From assembly GCA_947628395.1 (NCBI GenBank), contig CANQZP010000005.1, positions 1 through 31,832 of the forward strand: DNA of 31,832 nucleotides. Direction: 5' to 3'. The stretch is from an uncultured Clostridia bacterium (GTDB taxonomy: Bacteria; Bacillota; Clostridia; TANB77; CAG-508). This document shows positions 7,984-15,818 of this stretch, one piece after another. How positions within the stretch are numbered: position 1 is the first letter of the stretch; every line of letters starts with the position of its first letter. A program made the position numbers and the translations under genes. Below the pieces are notes generated by a model. It was not told the DNA's origin and searched no databases. It saw only the letters and a list, made by a program, of their open reading frames with translations.

Positions 7984-8502
7984 ATGGAAAAATCAGAAAT
8001 TTCTAAAGAATTAGATACAAAGATAAAAATTCCTAAAGAAGAAAAAGAAGAAATTTATTCAATGATGATAAAAAATTTTTATATTGCAATTTGCATTTTT
8101 ATTTATATATGTTTTTTGAATTTAGGATATATTAGATTAGAAGCTGAAGTATTTAAAACTGATTTAAAAGTATTTGCATTTGGTTTAATAATTTTGACAA
8201 TAATATTGTTTGAAAAAGCTTATAAAGAAGACAGTGGAAAGTTAACAATATATGGAATAGAGATGCTTGTTTTAAGTATTATTACTTTATATCTTCCTTA
8301 TGTATATTTTTATAAAAATGATATAGTAAAAGTTATATTTGAAACTTCTGCAATTTATATTGCAATGTATTATACAATAAAATGTATGGTTATATATGTA
8401 AGAGAAGTAAAGAAATATAAAAATAGTTTAAGTGATATAAAAGAAATAATGACAGAGAAATTTTCTTATATAGATGAAAAAAGTAATAAAAAATTTTCTT
8501 AA
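7984..8502 (+). CDS. Integral membrane protein of unknown function
   Basis: The gene starts four bases after the rsmE stop with AGGAGG overlapping its end, so translation is probably coupled. The 172-aa product has about four membrane helices (residues ~30-50, 60-78, 90-110, 118-136) between charged ends. I recognise no named family and see no catalytic motif. Its position between rsmE and yicC suggests only co-expression with RNA-processing genes. Confidence 0.65.
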   Translation: MEKSEISKELDTKIKIPKEEKEEIYSMMIKNFYIAICIFIYICFLNLGYIRLEAEVFKTDLKVFAFGLIILTIILFEKAYKEDSGKLTIYGIEMLVLSIITLYLPYVYFYKNDIVKVIFETSAIYIAMYYTIKCMVIYVREVKKYKNSLSDIKEIMTEKFSYIDEKSNKKFS

Positions 8503-8520
8503 GAGTGGGAGTGAATAGAT

Positions 8521-9396
8521 ATGATAAAAAGTATGACAGGATTTGGAAGAGCTAAACTTGAGATAGATGGAAAAGAATTTACAATAGAAATAAAATCAGT
8601 AAATCATAAATATAATGATATTTCAGTAAAATTACCTAGACAAATTTCATATTTGGAAGAAAAAATAAGAAAAGTTATATCTCAGAAGATATCTAGAGGA
8701 AAAATAGATATATTTGTTTCGATGCAAGATTTTAGTGAAAAAGGAAAAAATATAAGAATAAATCATGAGATAGCAAAAATTTATATTGATGAATTAAAAA
8801 CTTTAGCAGAAGAAAATGGAATAAATTCAGAAATCAATATAACAGAAGTTTCAAAATTGCCAGAAGTATTAAATATTAGTAATGAAGAAAATGAAGAAGA
8901 AATTTGGGAAAATGTAAGTCAAGTATTAAATATGGCAATAGAAAATTTTATTGAAATGAGGGAGACAGAAGGTAGTAAAATAAAAGAAGATTTGAAAACA
9001 AGAATAGAGTTTGTAAAAGAAAAAGTTCAAGAGATTTCTAAATATTCTTCTGGACTTATTGATGAATATATAGTAAAATTAGAGAGCAGAATTAAAGAAT
9101 TACTAAAAGTTGATGTAGTAGATAAAGATAGATTAGCTCAAGAAATTGTTATTTTTGCAGATAAGTCTTCTATTGAGGAGGAGTTAACAAGATTAAATAG
9201 TCATATTAATCAATTTTCTAATCTTTTAGAAAAAGATTCTCCAGTAGGAAAAAAATTTGACTTTATAATTCAAGAGATGAACAGAGAAGTAAATACAATA
9301 GGTTCAAAAGCTAATTCTTTAGAAATTACAAATTGTGTTATAGAACTTAAAACAGAAATTGAAAATATTAGAGAGCAAATACAAAATATAGAATAG
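8521..9396 (+). CDS. yicC: YicC/YloC family endoribonuclease
   Basis: The 291-aa product begins with the family signature MIKSMTGFGRA and ends with the DUF1732 region (LLEKDSPVGKKFDFIIQEMNREVNTIGSKAN). YicC-family proteins have been described as endoribonucleases that act on RNA, and the Bacillus member lies beside remA and rpoZ just as here. The start at 8521 follows GAGTGGGAGTG. The middle (residues ~155-200) is charged and helical. The exact RNA targets in this organism are unknown. Confidence 0.92.
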   Translation: MIKSMTGFGRAKLEIDGKEFTIEIKSVNHKYNDISVKLPRQISYLEEKIRKVISQKISRGKIDIFVSMQDFSEKGKNIRINHEIAKIYIDELKTLAEENGINSEINITEVSKLPEVLNISNEENEEEIWENVSQVLNMAIENFIEMRETEGSKIKEDLKTRIEFVKEKVQEISKYSSGLIDEYIVKLESRIKELLKVDVVDKDRLAQEIVIFADKSSIEEELTRLNSHINQFSNLLEKDSPVGKKFDFIIQEMNREVNTIGSKANSLEITNCVIELKTEIENIREQIQNIE

Positions 9397-9407
9397 GAGG
9401 ACAAATT

Positions 9408-9653
9408 ATGCAGCTTATAAATATAGGTTTTGGAAATATTGTATCTGCTAATAGAATTATTTCTATTGTTAGTCCAGAATCAGCGCCTATAAAAAGATTA
9501 GTTCAAGAGGCAAAAGATACTAAAATGGCGATTGATGCTACTTATGGAAGAAGAACAAGAGCAGTAATTATTATGGACTCAGGACATGTAATATTATCAG
9601 CAGTTCAGCCAGAAACTGTAGCTGGAAGATTAGATAATGATGATGTAAATTAA
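9408..9653 (+). CDS. remA: RemA family regulator (DUF370)
   Basis: The 81-aa product matches RemA, the DNA-binding activator of extracellular matrix genes in Bacillus, over its full length. Diagnostic stretches are INIGFGNIVSANRIISIVSP, IDATYGRRTRAVIIMDSGHV and a C-terminal QPETVAGRL. RemA proteins form ring oligomers that bind upstream of matrix operons. It starts 11 bases after yicC with AGGAGG. Its order between yicC and rpoZ is conserved in Firmicutes, except that gmk, normally next, is missing here. Confidence 0.95.
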   Translation: MQLINIGFGNIVSANRIISIVSPESAPIKRLVQEAKDTKMAIDATYGRRTRAVIIMDSGHVILSAVQPETVAGRLDNDDVN

Positions 9654-9671
9654 AAAAGGGGGAATTTAAAA

Positions 9672-9878
9672 ATGATGGTAAAACCAAGTGTAAATGAATT
9701 GTTAGATGTAATAGATGACAGATATAGATTAGTAATTGTTGCATCTAAAAGAGCTAGACAACTAGCAGAAGGAGCTCCTGCATTAACAAGTAAGCAAGAT
9801 GAGAATCCTGTAACTCAAGCAGCTAAAGAAATTGCAGAAAGAAAGGTTACTATTATTAATGATGTAGAAGAGGAATAG
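9672..9878 (+). CDS. rpoZ: RNA polymerase omega subunit
   Basis: The 68-aa product matches the omega subunit, which helps assemble beta-prime into RNA polymerase: KPSVNELLDVIDDRYRLVIVASKRARQL, then NPVTQAAKEIAERKVTI. There are two adjacent ATG codons (9672 and 9675); the GGGGG upstream is nine bases from the first. The stop lies three bases before the next start, so translation with the kinase gene is probably coupled. Confidence 0.93.
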   Translation: MMVKPSVNELLDVIDDRYRLVIVASKRARQLAEGAPALTSKQDENPVTQAAKEIAERKVTIINDVEEE

Positions 9879-9881
9879 ATA

Positions 9882-10443
9882 ATGGAGAAGAGAAATATTA
9901 TCACTATAAGTGGTGATTTAGCAAGTGGAAAAGGGACAGTTTCTGTACTTATAAGTGAAGAACTTGGGTATGAAGTATATAGAAATGGAAATTATTTTAG
10001 AAAACTTGCAAAAGAGAAAGGAATGGATGTAACAACTTTTAATATATATGTAAAGAAGCATCCTGAAATAGATAGGCAGATAGAAAAAAGTGCAGCAGAA
10101 TATGCGAAAGCCCATGATAATTTGATTATTGATGCAAGGCTTCGGTTGGTATGCAGTTCCTGATTCTTTTAAAGTGTATCTAAAAGTAGATTTAGATGTT
10201 GCAGCAAAAAGAGCTTTTAATGATCCTACTCGAAAAGATAGTGAAATGTTTACTTCTATAGAAGAACAAAAACAAGATATGCAAAAGAGATTTGAATTAG
10301 AAAACAAAAGGTATTTTAATCTTTATGGAGTACATAAAGAGGATATGAGTAATTATGATTTTATTTTAGATACGACAAATTTAAGGCCTGAAGAAGTAAA
10401 AGATATAATTATAAAAGAGTATAAGAATTGGCTATCAAAATAA
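9882..10443 (+). CDS. Cytidylate kinase-like protein (archaeal type), +1 frameshift at CGGT
   Basis: The protein has the P-loop ISGDLASGKGTVS (residues ~8-20), the CMP-binding helix region (VYRNGNYFRKLAKEKGM), NLIIDARL, and a C-terminal YGVHKEDMSNYDFILDTT. This arrangement matches the short type-2 cytidylate kinases, which phosphorylate CMP/dCMP with ATP. Frame 0 stops after ~94 codons. Reading the in-frame CGGT at 10143-10146 (codon 88) as one Gly gives a continuous 186-aa kinase with the conserved joint ARL-G-WYAVP. The gene sits directly after rpoZ, close to where gmk lies in relatives, so a nucleotide kinase is still present there but of a different family. Truncation without recoding would remove half the fold. 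Confidence 0.85.
10143..10146 (+). other. Candidate quadruplet/+1 recoding site CGGT (cytidylate kinase)
   Basis: The frame-0 reading is CTT CGG TTG; the recoded reading is CTT CGGT TGG. Only the second preserves the family's R-L-G-W motif. The restored residue is Gly (GGT). Confidence 0.8.
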
Positions 10444-10465
10444 ATATACGTGAGAAAAGGATAGT

Positions 10466-11128
10466 ATGATCATGAAAAAAAATAATTTATTAAAAATAGT
10501 AATTTTAATATTAGTAGTTGGTCTAATATTAGGACTTTTATTTTTTTTTAAAAGTAAAAAAGTAGAAAATAATTCAAAGTCTGAAAATAAAATAGAGAAT
10601 GTAACAGATGATAAGCCGGAAAATAAAGTTACAGAAGAAAAAGAAGAAACTAATTTATCAAAGTTGGATATAGAAGAAAGAGACGAGATAAGTAAAGAGA
10701 AAATCGAAAATTTTTTAAAGGTATATAAAAATTCTTCACCAAAAGGAATACTTATTTCATTAGGCTTAATAGATGAAAATTATACATCTAATCCAGAAGA
10801 CTATATAGATAGGTTTTATGCGAAAACAGATATAAAATATGAAGATTTTAAAAATAAATTATTAGAATTTGTTACAGAAAAATTATTTAATTCTTATTAT
10901 GATAATCAAGGATTTAAAAATGTTGATGAATATTTATGTTTTTCAGACATAGGTGGAGAAGAAAGAGAATATAAGGTTGAAAATATGAGTCTAATAGATC
11001 ATACAGATAGTTCGATGACTTATGAAATATCTTTTTTTGAAGAAAGTTCAAATAATATAGAAAATGCAAAAATTACTGTAATTGAAAAAAATAATGATTA
11101 TGTTGTAGATATATATGAAAAACTATAA
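10466..11128 (+). CDS. Membrane-anchored protein of unknown function
   Basis: The 220-aa product has an N-terminal basic end and one membrane helix (residues ~7-28), then a low-complexity Lys/Glu/Asn linker (~30-70), then a mixed domain with no recognised motif. ATG 10466 has AAAAGG five bases upstream; the in-frame ATG 10472 is an alternative. There is no lipobox. It is the last gene before the leader cassette. It may be a small extracytoplasmic NTF2-like or lipoprotein-type domain, but I cannot support a family. Confidence 0.5.
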   Translation: MIMKKNNLLKIVILILVVGLILGLLFFFKSKKVENNSKSENKIENVTDDKPENKVTEEKEETNLSKLDIEERDEISKEKIENFLKVYKNSSPKGILISLGLIDENYTSNPEDYIDRFYAKTDIKYEDFKNKLLEFVTEKLFNSYYDNQGFKNVDEYLCFSDIGGEEREYKVENMSLIDHTDSSMTYEISFFEESSNNIENAKITVIEKNNDYVVDIYEKL

Positions 11129-11171
11129 ATGTATAACCCTGTTAAAATTCATTTTAATAAAAAAATTATCA

Positions 11172-11200
11172 TTGACTTTTTGTTTTTTTATATGTAATAT
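11172..11200 (+). promoter_or_regulatory. Promoter of the leader cassette, copy B
   Basis: TTGACT and TAATAT lie 17 bases apart. The same promoter, nearly identical in sequence from -35 to the ribosome site, recurs at 31652-31680. Confidence 0.85.
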
Positions 11201-11231
11201 AATAATATAAAATTTTAAAGGAGAGATACAA

Positions 11232-11318
11232 ATGAAAAAGCTTGAAAGCCTTGCGAGAGTACACACGCACACACACACACACACAAATAGTTGTTTAAAT
11301 AATGTAAGAGTAACATAG
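11232..11318 (+). CDS. Leader micro-ORF with His-Thr repeat, copy B
   Basis: This 28-codon ORF has AAAGGAGAG upstream. It encodes MKKLESLARV, then (His-Thr)x4 from a tract of 12 CA units (one carrying a C-A to C-G change), then ten further residues, ending at TAG 11318, five bases before the terminator stem. In the copy at 31711 the first ten codons differ at only two positions (AGC/AGT and GCG/GCA), both synonymous, which supports translation. There the tract has 14 units, so the frame after it differs. The layout of leader peptide, hairpin and structural gene is that of an attenuator. The gene controlled would be the prepilin at 11604. Confidence 0.75.
   Translation: MKKLESLARVHTHTHTHTNSCLNNVRVT
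11262..11285 (+). repeat. (CA)12 dinucleotide tract in the leader micro-ORF
   Basis: Twelve near-perfect CA units lie in the ORF. Such tracts change length by slipped-strand mispairing. A change by one unit moves the downstream frame and hence the leader stop codon. Confidence 0.85.
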
Positions 11319-11323
11319 ATAAA

Positions 11324-11367
11324 AGTCTATGGGTTTTGTTATATGCAAAATCTGTAGGCTTTTTTTG
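11324..11367 (+). terminator. Attenuator-like terminator, copy B
   Basis: A 15-bp stem is formed by AGTCTATGGGTTTTG and CAAAATCTGTAGGCT. All positions pair if G-U is allowed, and seven Ts follow. It lies between the leader ORF and the prepilin gene. A ribosome stopped at 11318 would cover the base of the stem. Confidence 0.85.
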
Positions 11368-11412
11368 TGCATAAAAAATTTGGGAGCGTTTGACAATCGC
11401 TCTCAGGGATTT

Positions 11413-11511
11413 ATCTATTTTTTGTTATCCTTCCCCAATGGCGCTGTAACCATACTAACGTATGTAACAGCGCTCATCGGTCCCCACAGCGGACAACTTA
11501 AAAAATAGATG
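11413..11511. repeat. Nested palindromic element upstream of the second prepilin
   Basis: ATCTATTTTTT (11413-11423) pairs with AAAAAATAGAT (11500-11510). Inside, GCGCTGTAACCATAC pairs imperfectly with GTATGTAACAGCGC. A small GAGCG-CGCTC hairpin precedes it at 11384-11402. The right half is repeated at 11-57. It lies in the presumed 5' UTR of the prepilin gene and may be regulatory RNA or a dispersed palindromic repeat. Confidence 0.7.
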
Positions 11512-11603
11512 AAAATACTTTCGCACTAGTCTAATATAATTTTTAAATTGGTATATTATTACAAAAAAAATATAAGAAAAAAGGAAAGGAGAAACAAAAG
11601 AAA

Positions 11604-12789
11604 ATGAAGAAAAAATTTATTGCAAAAGGTGTAGGGGCAGGCCTTGTGTCTGCCCGAGAGGAAAAGGGTATTACGTTGATTGCGCTTGTGATCACAATTA
11701 TCGTTTTGCTAATCTTAGCAGGTGTAACAATTGCGATGGTTGTTGGTGATAATGGAATTTTCACTAGAGCTAGAGAAGCTAAGAGTGAAACTGAAATAGC
11801 AGAAGAGAATGAAAAAAGAGAATTAACAAAAGCGGAAGCAGCAATGAATATGGAAAATACAGAATATACAGATAAAAATGGAGATAAAGCAATAATACCA
11901 GCAGGTTTTGCTGTAAGTCAAGTAGAAGGTGAAAACGTTATTGATGATGGTTTAGTAGTAATTGACTCAAGCGGAAATGAATTTGTTTGGATACCAGTAA
12001 AAAGTAAAGAAAATTATAAGAAAAAGCTTGGTTCAATAAATACTTATGGTGATGAAATGTTAAATAATAATAGTATAGATGAAATTCAAAAAGGAGATAA
12101 CCTAGGTATTACAAATATTTTAGGGACAGAAATTAAGAGTGGAATACAAAATCAACCAGAAGCTGACATAGTTGTTAATGCTGGCGGTTTCTATGTTGGA
12201 AGGTATGAATCTGGTGTTGAGTCAAATGGAATTATTGATTGGGAAAGTAATCCGGAAGTTGTAGTAAAAAGAAATGTTCAACCAATTAGTAGAATTGGTT
12301 GGCAAAAAATGCTTCAATTGGCTAATAATTGGAAAATAGAACAGAATGTACAAAGTGGATTGATAACTGGTACACAATGGGATGTGATGTGTGATTTTAT
12401 TGGTTTTGAAATTACTAATCAGGAATGTAACAATTGGGGCAATATTCCATCAGTAGAATCATCTAAATATACTGGATATTATGGGACTAAGCAAAAGTGG
12501 TTATTTGGAAAAGATATAATAAAAAAAGTGGGGGAAAGCGTGGTATTTCCAACAGGAATGTTTTTAACAAGAGATGGAAATAATACTAGTCAAAAAAATA
12601 TATATGATATTGTTGGGAATATTCAAGAACAAACTACTGAATTTTATGATGATGATAGAGTTATTGAAAGAGGTGGCGATGCACGGTCAGAGTGTTGGTG
12701 TTGCAATGAGACGTAAGGCTTGGAATAGAGAATGGTGGTCAGATACTGGCTGGGCTGATGGTTTTAGAATTGTTCTTTATGTAAAGTAA
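11604..12789 (+). CDS. Prepilin-like surface protein with FGE/SUMF1-like domain, +1 frameshift at CGGT
   Basis: ATG 11604 follows AAAGGAG. A basic leader ends at KG, followed by the prepilin-type segment ITLIALVITIIVLLILAG. From residue ~90 the protein resembles formylglycine-generating-enzyme-like (C-type lectin related) surface domains: IPAGFAVSQVEG, GNEFVWIPV, GGFYVGRYESG, then NIYDIVGNIQEQTTEFY. Frame 0 ends at 12716. Reading the in-frame CGGT at 12684-12687 (codon 361) as Gly continues to TAA 12789, giving 394 aa and the expected end GWADGFRIVLYVK. The catalytic cysteines of true FGE are not evident, so a binding role is more likely than sulfatase activation. Expression is probably set by the leader cassette upstream. 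Confidence 0.8.
12684..12687 (+). other. Candidate quadruplet/+1 recoding site CGGT (FGE-like prepilin)
   Basis: The frame-0 reading is GCA CGG TCA; the recoded reading is GCA CGGT CAG. Only the recoded frame yields the typical C-terminal GFRIVLYVK. The restored residue is Gly (GGT). Confidence 0.78.
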
Positions 12790-12838
12790 GCTTTGCGTTT
12801 TCGGGGTGAGAAGCAATTGTAAATGTGAAAAATTCATA

Positions 12839-12872
12839 ATAAAACCCCCAAAGAAAATCTAAGGGGGTAGTC
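12839..12872 (-). terminator. Terminator of the divergent accessory gene
   Basis: On the - strand, ACCCCCTTAGA and TTTGGGGGT form a stem followed by TTTATT. It lies just after the stop of the accessory gene and may also slow transcription from the prepilin side. Confidence 0.65.
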
Positions 12873-12886
12873 ATAAGAATGACTTT

Positions 12887-13390
12887 TTAAGTAAGTGTAG
12901 TTCTGGAAAAATCAATTTCGTCTTCATTATAAATGATAGCGTGATTTGACCAGAATTTTTTACTTCTTGCCAGAGCTCCATCATCGTGACTTATACTTTT
13001 ATCCCAAGGTTCTATCTCATATTCAGTACCTAAAAATGCTGTTATAAGTGTATAATTGTTTCCTTGTTTAAGAAACAACATTGTTATTTGTTGACACGCT
13101 TCAGGATTTCGGAATTTAACCATAGGAGTTTGTCCATCTCGGCCTTTTCGATAAACCATTACAATTGTATCATCTTTGGTTACACTTACGCATTTTGTTT
13201 TTCCTATTACTTGGGGATACCGATAAGTTATTCTTCTGAAATTTCTTTCATTTAAGAATATTTTGGAGATAGATTGTTTCAAAAGTTTTGGTGATACATA
13301 ACCATCTTTTTGAAAATAGCTTCCTTCACGGTCGTATACATAATACCCATCTCTGGTAATTCCAAGAAGTTTACTAGTTGCTTTTACCAT
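12887..13390 (-). CDS. Accessory protein of unknown function with foreign codon use
   Basis: The start at 13390 follows AAAGGAGTG. The 167-aa product has no signal or membrane segment. Its C-terminal half has an arrangement (YTLITAFLG, then EPWD, then KKFWSNHAIIY) that recalls short secreted or toxin-like RNase domains, but I cannot name a family. Codon use differs from the neighbours: GCG, CCC, CGC/CGT/CGA and GGC/GGT are commoner, which suggests transfer. It is the only gene on the - strand and the only one with an in-frame CGG read as Arg (codon 57, ITYRYPQ, + strand positions 13220-13222). If the host always read CGGT as a quadruplet, the protein would end about four residues later. Confidence 0.65.
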   Translation of the reverse strand: MVKATSKLLGITRDGYYVYDREGSYFQKDGYVSPKLLKQSISKIFLNERNFRRITYRYPQVIGKTKCVSVTKDDTIVMVYRKGRDGQTPMVKFRNPEACQQITMLFLKQGNNYTLITAFLGTEYEIEPWDKSISHDDGALARSKKFWSNHAIIYNEDEIDFSRTTLT

Positions 13391-13424
13391 GGTTGTCACT
13401 CCTTTATAATATTTTAGTATCATA

Positions 13425-13453
13425 ATTATAATATATTTTCTATAAAAATGCAA
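13425..13453 (-). promoter_or_regulatory. Promoter of the accessory gene
   Basis: On the - strand, TTGCAT and TATAAT lie 17 bases apart, 34 bases before the start codon. Confidence 0.65.
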
Positions 13454-13499
13454 TATTATATGGACTTTCAAAGGAATAGATAAAATAAAAATCAAATAC

Positions 13500-13528
13500 T
13501 TGTTTTTTAAGAGAAAATGGTATATTAT
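13500..13528 (+). promoter_or_regulatory. Promoter of the priA-def-fmt operon
   Basis: TTGTTT and TATTAT lie 17 bases apart, with GGAGG and ATG 13562 downstream. Confidence 0.6.
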
Positions 13529-13561
13529 TTATTTTAATATTGATAATATTATGGAGGAATA

Positions 13562-15793
13562 ATGTTCGTAGAAATAATAATAAATACGGTAGCAAGAGCA
13601 TTAAATAAAACTTTTGATTATAGAGTACCTAAAGAATTAGAAAAAGATATAATGATTGGTAGTAGAGTTTTTGTTCCTTTTGGAAATGGAAATAAAGTAG
13701 CAGAAGGATATGTTATAGAAATAAAAAATGCTTCAGAGTTTGCTAATAAAGACATTATAAAATTAGAAGATTCTATATTAACTAAGGAAAATATAGAACT
13801 TGCAAAATTAATGGCAATGAAGTATTTCTGCAATGTTTCGGACTGTATTCGTTTAATGTTACCACCAGGAAATTCAAATAAAGATATTGAAAAAAGAGTA
13901 AAAGAAAAGACAATAAGAAAAGTATATTTGAATTTAAGCAAAGAAGAAATAAAGGAAAATATAGATTCTAAAAAAATAAAATCTGAAAAGCAGATAAAAT
14001 TGTTAAATTATTTATTTGAAAATAATGGAATAGGTATTAAAACTTTAGAAGAAAATACTTGTATAAGTAAAGCAATAATGAAAACTTTAGAAAAAAATGG
14101 CTTTATTAAATTTGAAGAGAAAAGAATAAATAGAAATCCTTTTAAAAATAAAAATATACAAAAGGATAAAAAATTAGTATTAAATAAAGAGCAGAAAGAA
14201 ATATACAATCAAATTGAATTTATGCTAGAAAATAATGAATTTGCGGAGTTTTTACTATATGGAATAACAGGAGCAGGAAAAACAGAGGTATATTTGCAAG
14301 TTATCGAGAAAGTTTTAAAATTAGGGAAGAGAGCTATTGTTTTAGTTCCAGAGATTTCTCTTACACCTCAAATGGTAGATAGATTTTTAGCTAGATTTGG
14401 GGATTGTATAGCAGTTTTGCATAGTAAATTATCAAATGGAGAAAGGTTTGATGAATGGTCAAAAATACAAAATGGAGATGCTAAAATTATAATTGGAGCA
14501 AGGTCTGCAATTTTTGCTCCAGTAAAAGATTTAGGAGTTATTATTGTAGATGAAGAACATGATAGTTCATATAAATCAGATTCTACTCCAAGATATGATG
14601 CAAAAGATTTAGCTAGATATATTTGTAAAAAAAGCGAAATTCCTTTAATACTAGGTAGTGCAACACCTGATATATGTGATTACTATAAAGCAAAGAAAAA
14701 TGAAAAAGAATTAGTAGTACTTACTAAAAGAGCAAATAGTGCTAGTCTTCCAAATGTAGAAATTATAGATTTAAGAAATGAACTAGCTGAAGGTAATCGT
14801 TCAATGATAAGTTATAGACTTCATGAAGAAATAATTGAAAATAAAAAAAGAAATAAACAAACAATTTTATTTTTGAACAGAAGAGGTTATTCAACTTTTA
14901 TAATGTGCAGAGATTGTGGATATACAGTAAAATGTAAAAACTGTAATATTGCAATGACTTATCATTTATATGAAAACAAATTAAAATGCCATTATTGTGG
15001 ATATGAAAAACAAGCTGTAAAGGTATGTCCAGAATGTAATAGTAAAAATATAAAATATTTTGGGACAGGAACTCAAAAATTAGAAAATGAGATAAAAAAG
15101 CTTTTCCCGGACATGTCAACAATTAGAATGGATATAGATACTGTATCTAAAAAGAATTCTCATGAAGAGATTTTGAATAAATTTAAAAATGAAAATATAG
15201 ATATTTTAATTGGAACTCAAATGATTGTAAAAGGCCATCATTTTCCAAATGTAACTTTAGTAGGAATAATTGCAGCAGATACTTCTTTAAATATGGGAGA
15301 TTATAGGGCAGCAGAAAAAACTTTCCAAACTATAACTCAGGTTGCAGGAAGGGCTGGAAGGGATAAGGAACAAGGAAAAGTAATACTTCAAACGTATAAT
15401 CCAGATAACTATTCAATTATTTGTGGCCAAAAACAAGATTATGAATTGTTTTTTTCTCAAGAGATTATGCTAAGAAAAAGATTGAATTATCCACCATTTT
15501 GCGATATAATAACTATCAAGTTTCAGTCAACAAATGAAAAAGAGATAAAAAAAGTTTCAGAATATATATATAAATTGCTTCAAAAACAAAATTTTTTAAA
15601 CTGCAATATTTATAAACCAGTACCATCACCTATTGATAAAATAAATAATCAGTACAGATGGAGAATAATTATAAAATGTAGAGTTACTAAAACTATGATA
15701 AATGGAATAAATAATATTTTGAAACAGTTTTATGAAACGAAATGGAAAAATACAAATATAATAGTAGATATAAATTCGAATAATATGAATTAA
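13562..15793 (+). CDS. priA: Primosomal protein N' (replication restart helicase PriA)
   Basis: PriA is the 3'-5' helicase that reloads the replisome at stalled forks. The 743-aa product is within the family range. It shows the N-terminal 3' DNA-binding domain, Walker A GITGAGKTE (residues 234-242), the DEEH box VDEEHDSSYK (~329), a zinc-binding insert with four CxxC pairs (CRDC, CKNC, CHYC, CPEC; ~449-492), and the helicase C domain (GTQMIVKGHHFPNV, QVAGRAGR). It starts a cluster with def and fmt in the usual Firmicute order. coaBC, often just before priA, is absent from this spot. Confidence 0.97.
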   Translation: MFVEIIINTVARALNKTFDYRVPKELEKDIMIGSRVFVPFGNGNKVAEGYVIEIKNASEFANKDIIKLEDSILTKENIELAKLMAMKYFCNVSDCIRLMLPPGNSNKDIEKRVKEKTIRKVYLNLSKEEIKENIDSKKIKSEKQIKLLNYLFENNGIGIKTLEENTCISKAIMKTLEKNGFIKFEEKRINRNPFKNKNIQKDKKLVLNKEQKEIYNQIEFMLENNEFAEFLLYGITGAGKTEVYLQVIEKVLKLGKRAIVLVPEISLTPQMVDRFLARFGDCIAVLHSKLSNGERFDEWSKIQNGDAKIIIGARSAIFAPVKDLGVIIVDEEHDSSYKSDSTPRYDAKDLARYICKKSEIPLILGSATPDICDYYKAKKNEKELVVLTKRANSASLPNVEIIDLRNELAEGNRSMISYRLHEEIIENKKRNKQTILFLNRRGYSTFIMCRDCGYTVKCKNCNIAMTYHLYENKLKCHYCGYEKQAVKVCPECNSKNIKYFGTGTQKLENEIKKLFPDMSTIRMDIDTVSKKNSHEEILNKFKNENIDILIGTQMIVKGHHFPNVTLVGIIAADTSLNMGDYRAAEKTFQTITQVAGRAGRDKEQGKVILQTYNPDNYSIICGQKQDYELFFSQEIMLRKRLNYPPFCDIITIKFQSTNEKEIKKVSEYIYKLLQKQNFLNCNIYKPVPSPIDKINNQYRWRIIIKCRVTKTMINGINNILKQFYETKWKNTNIIVDINSNNMN

Positions 15794-15818
15794 GTCATGG
15801 AAAGGAATGTGAATAAAA

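Noticed and set aside
11262..11285. CA-rich tracts as a CRISPR or satellite array
   Set aside because: They are simple dinucleotide runs inside a short ORF, with no repeat-spacer pattern.
11232..11318. The leader ORF as a histidine-operon attenuator
   Set aside because: No histidine biosynthesis gene follows, the His codons alternate with Thr, and the hairpin shows no clear alternative anti-terminator arm.
12574..12789. A separate 71-aa gene overlapping the end of the FGE-like prepilin
   Set aside because: It has no ribosome site, and its first part is out-of-frame translation of the prepilin. Its last part is simply the prepilin C-terminus in the +1 frame.
12600..12789. The C-terminus of the FGE-like prepilin as the variable region of a diversity-generating retroelement
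   Set aside because: The fold type would fit, but no template repeat or reverse transcriptase is present in the window.
13064..13255. A + strand ORF inside the accessory gene
   Set aside because: It is antisense to a well-started gene, lacks a ribosome site and has no protein-like motifs.
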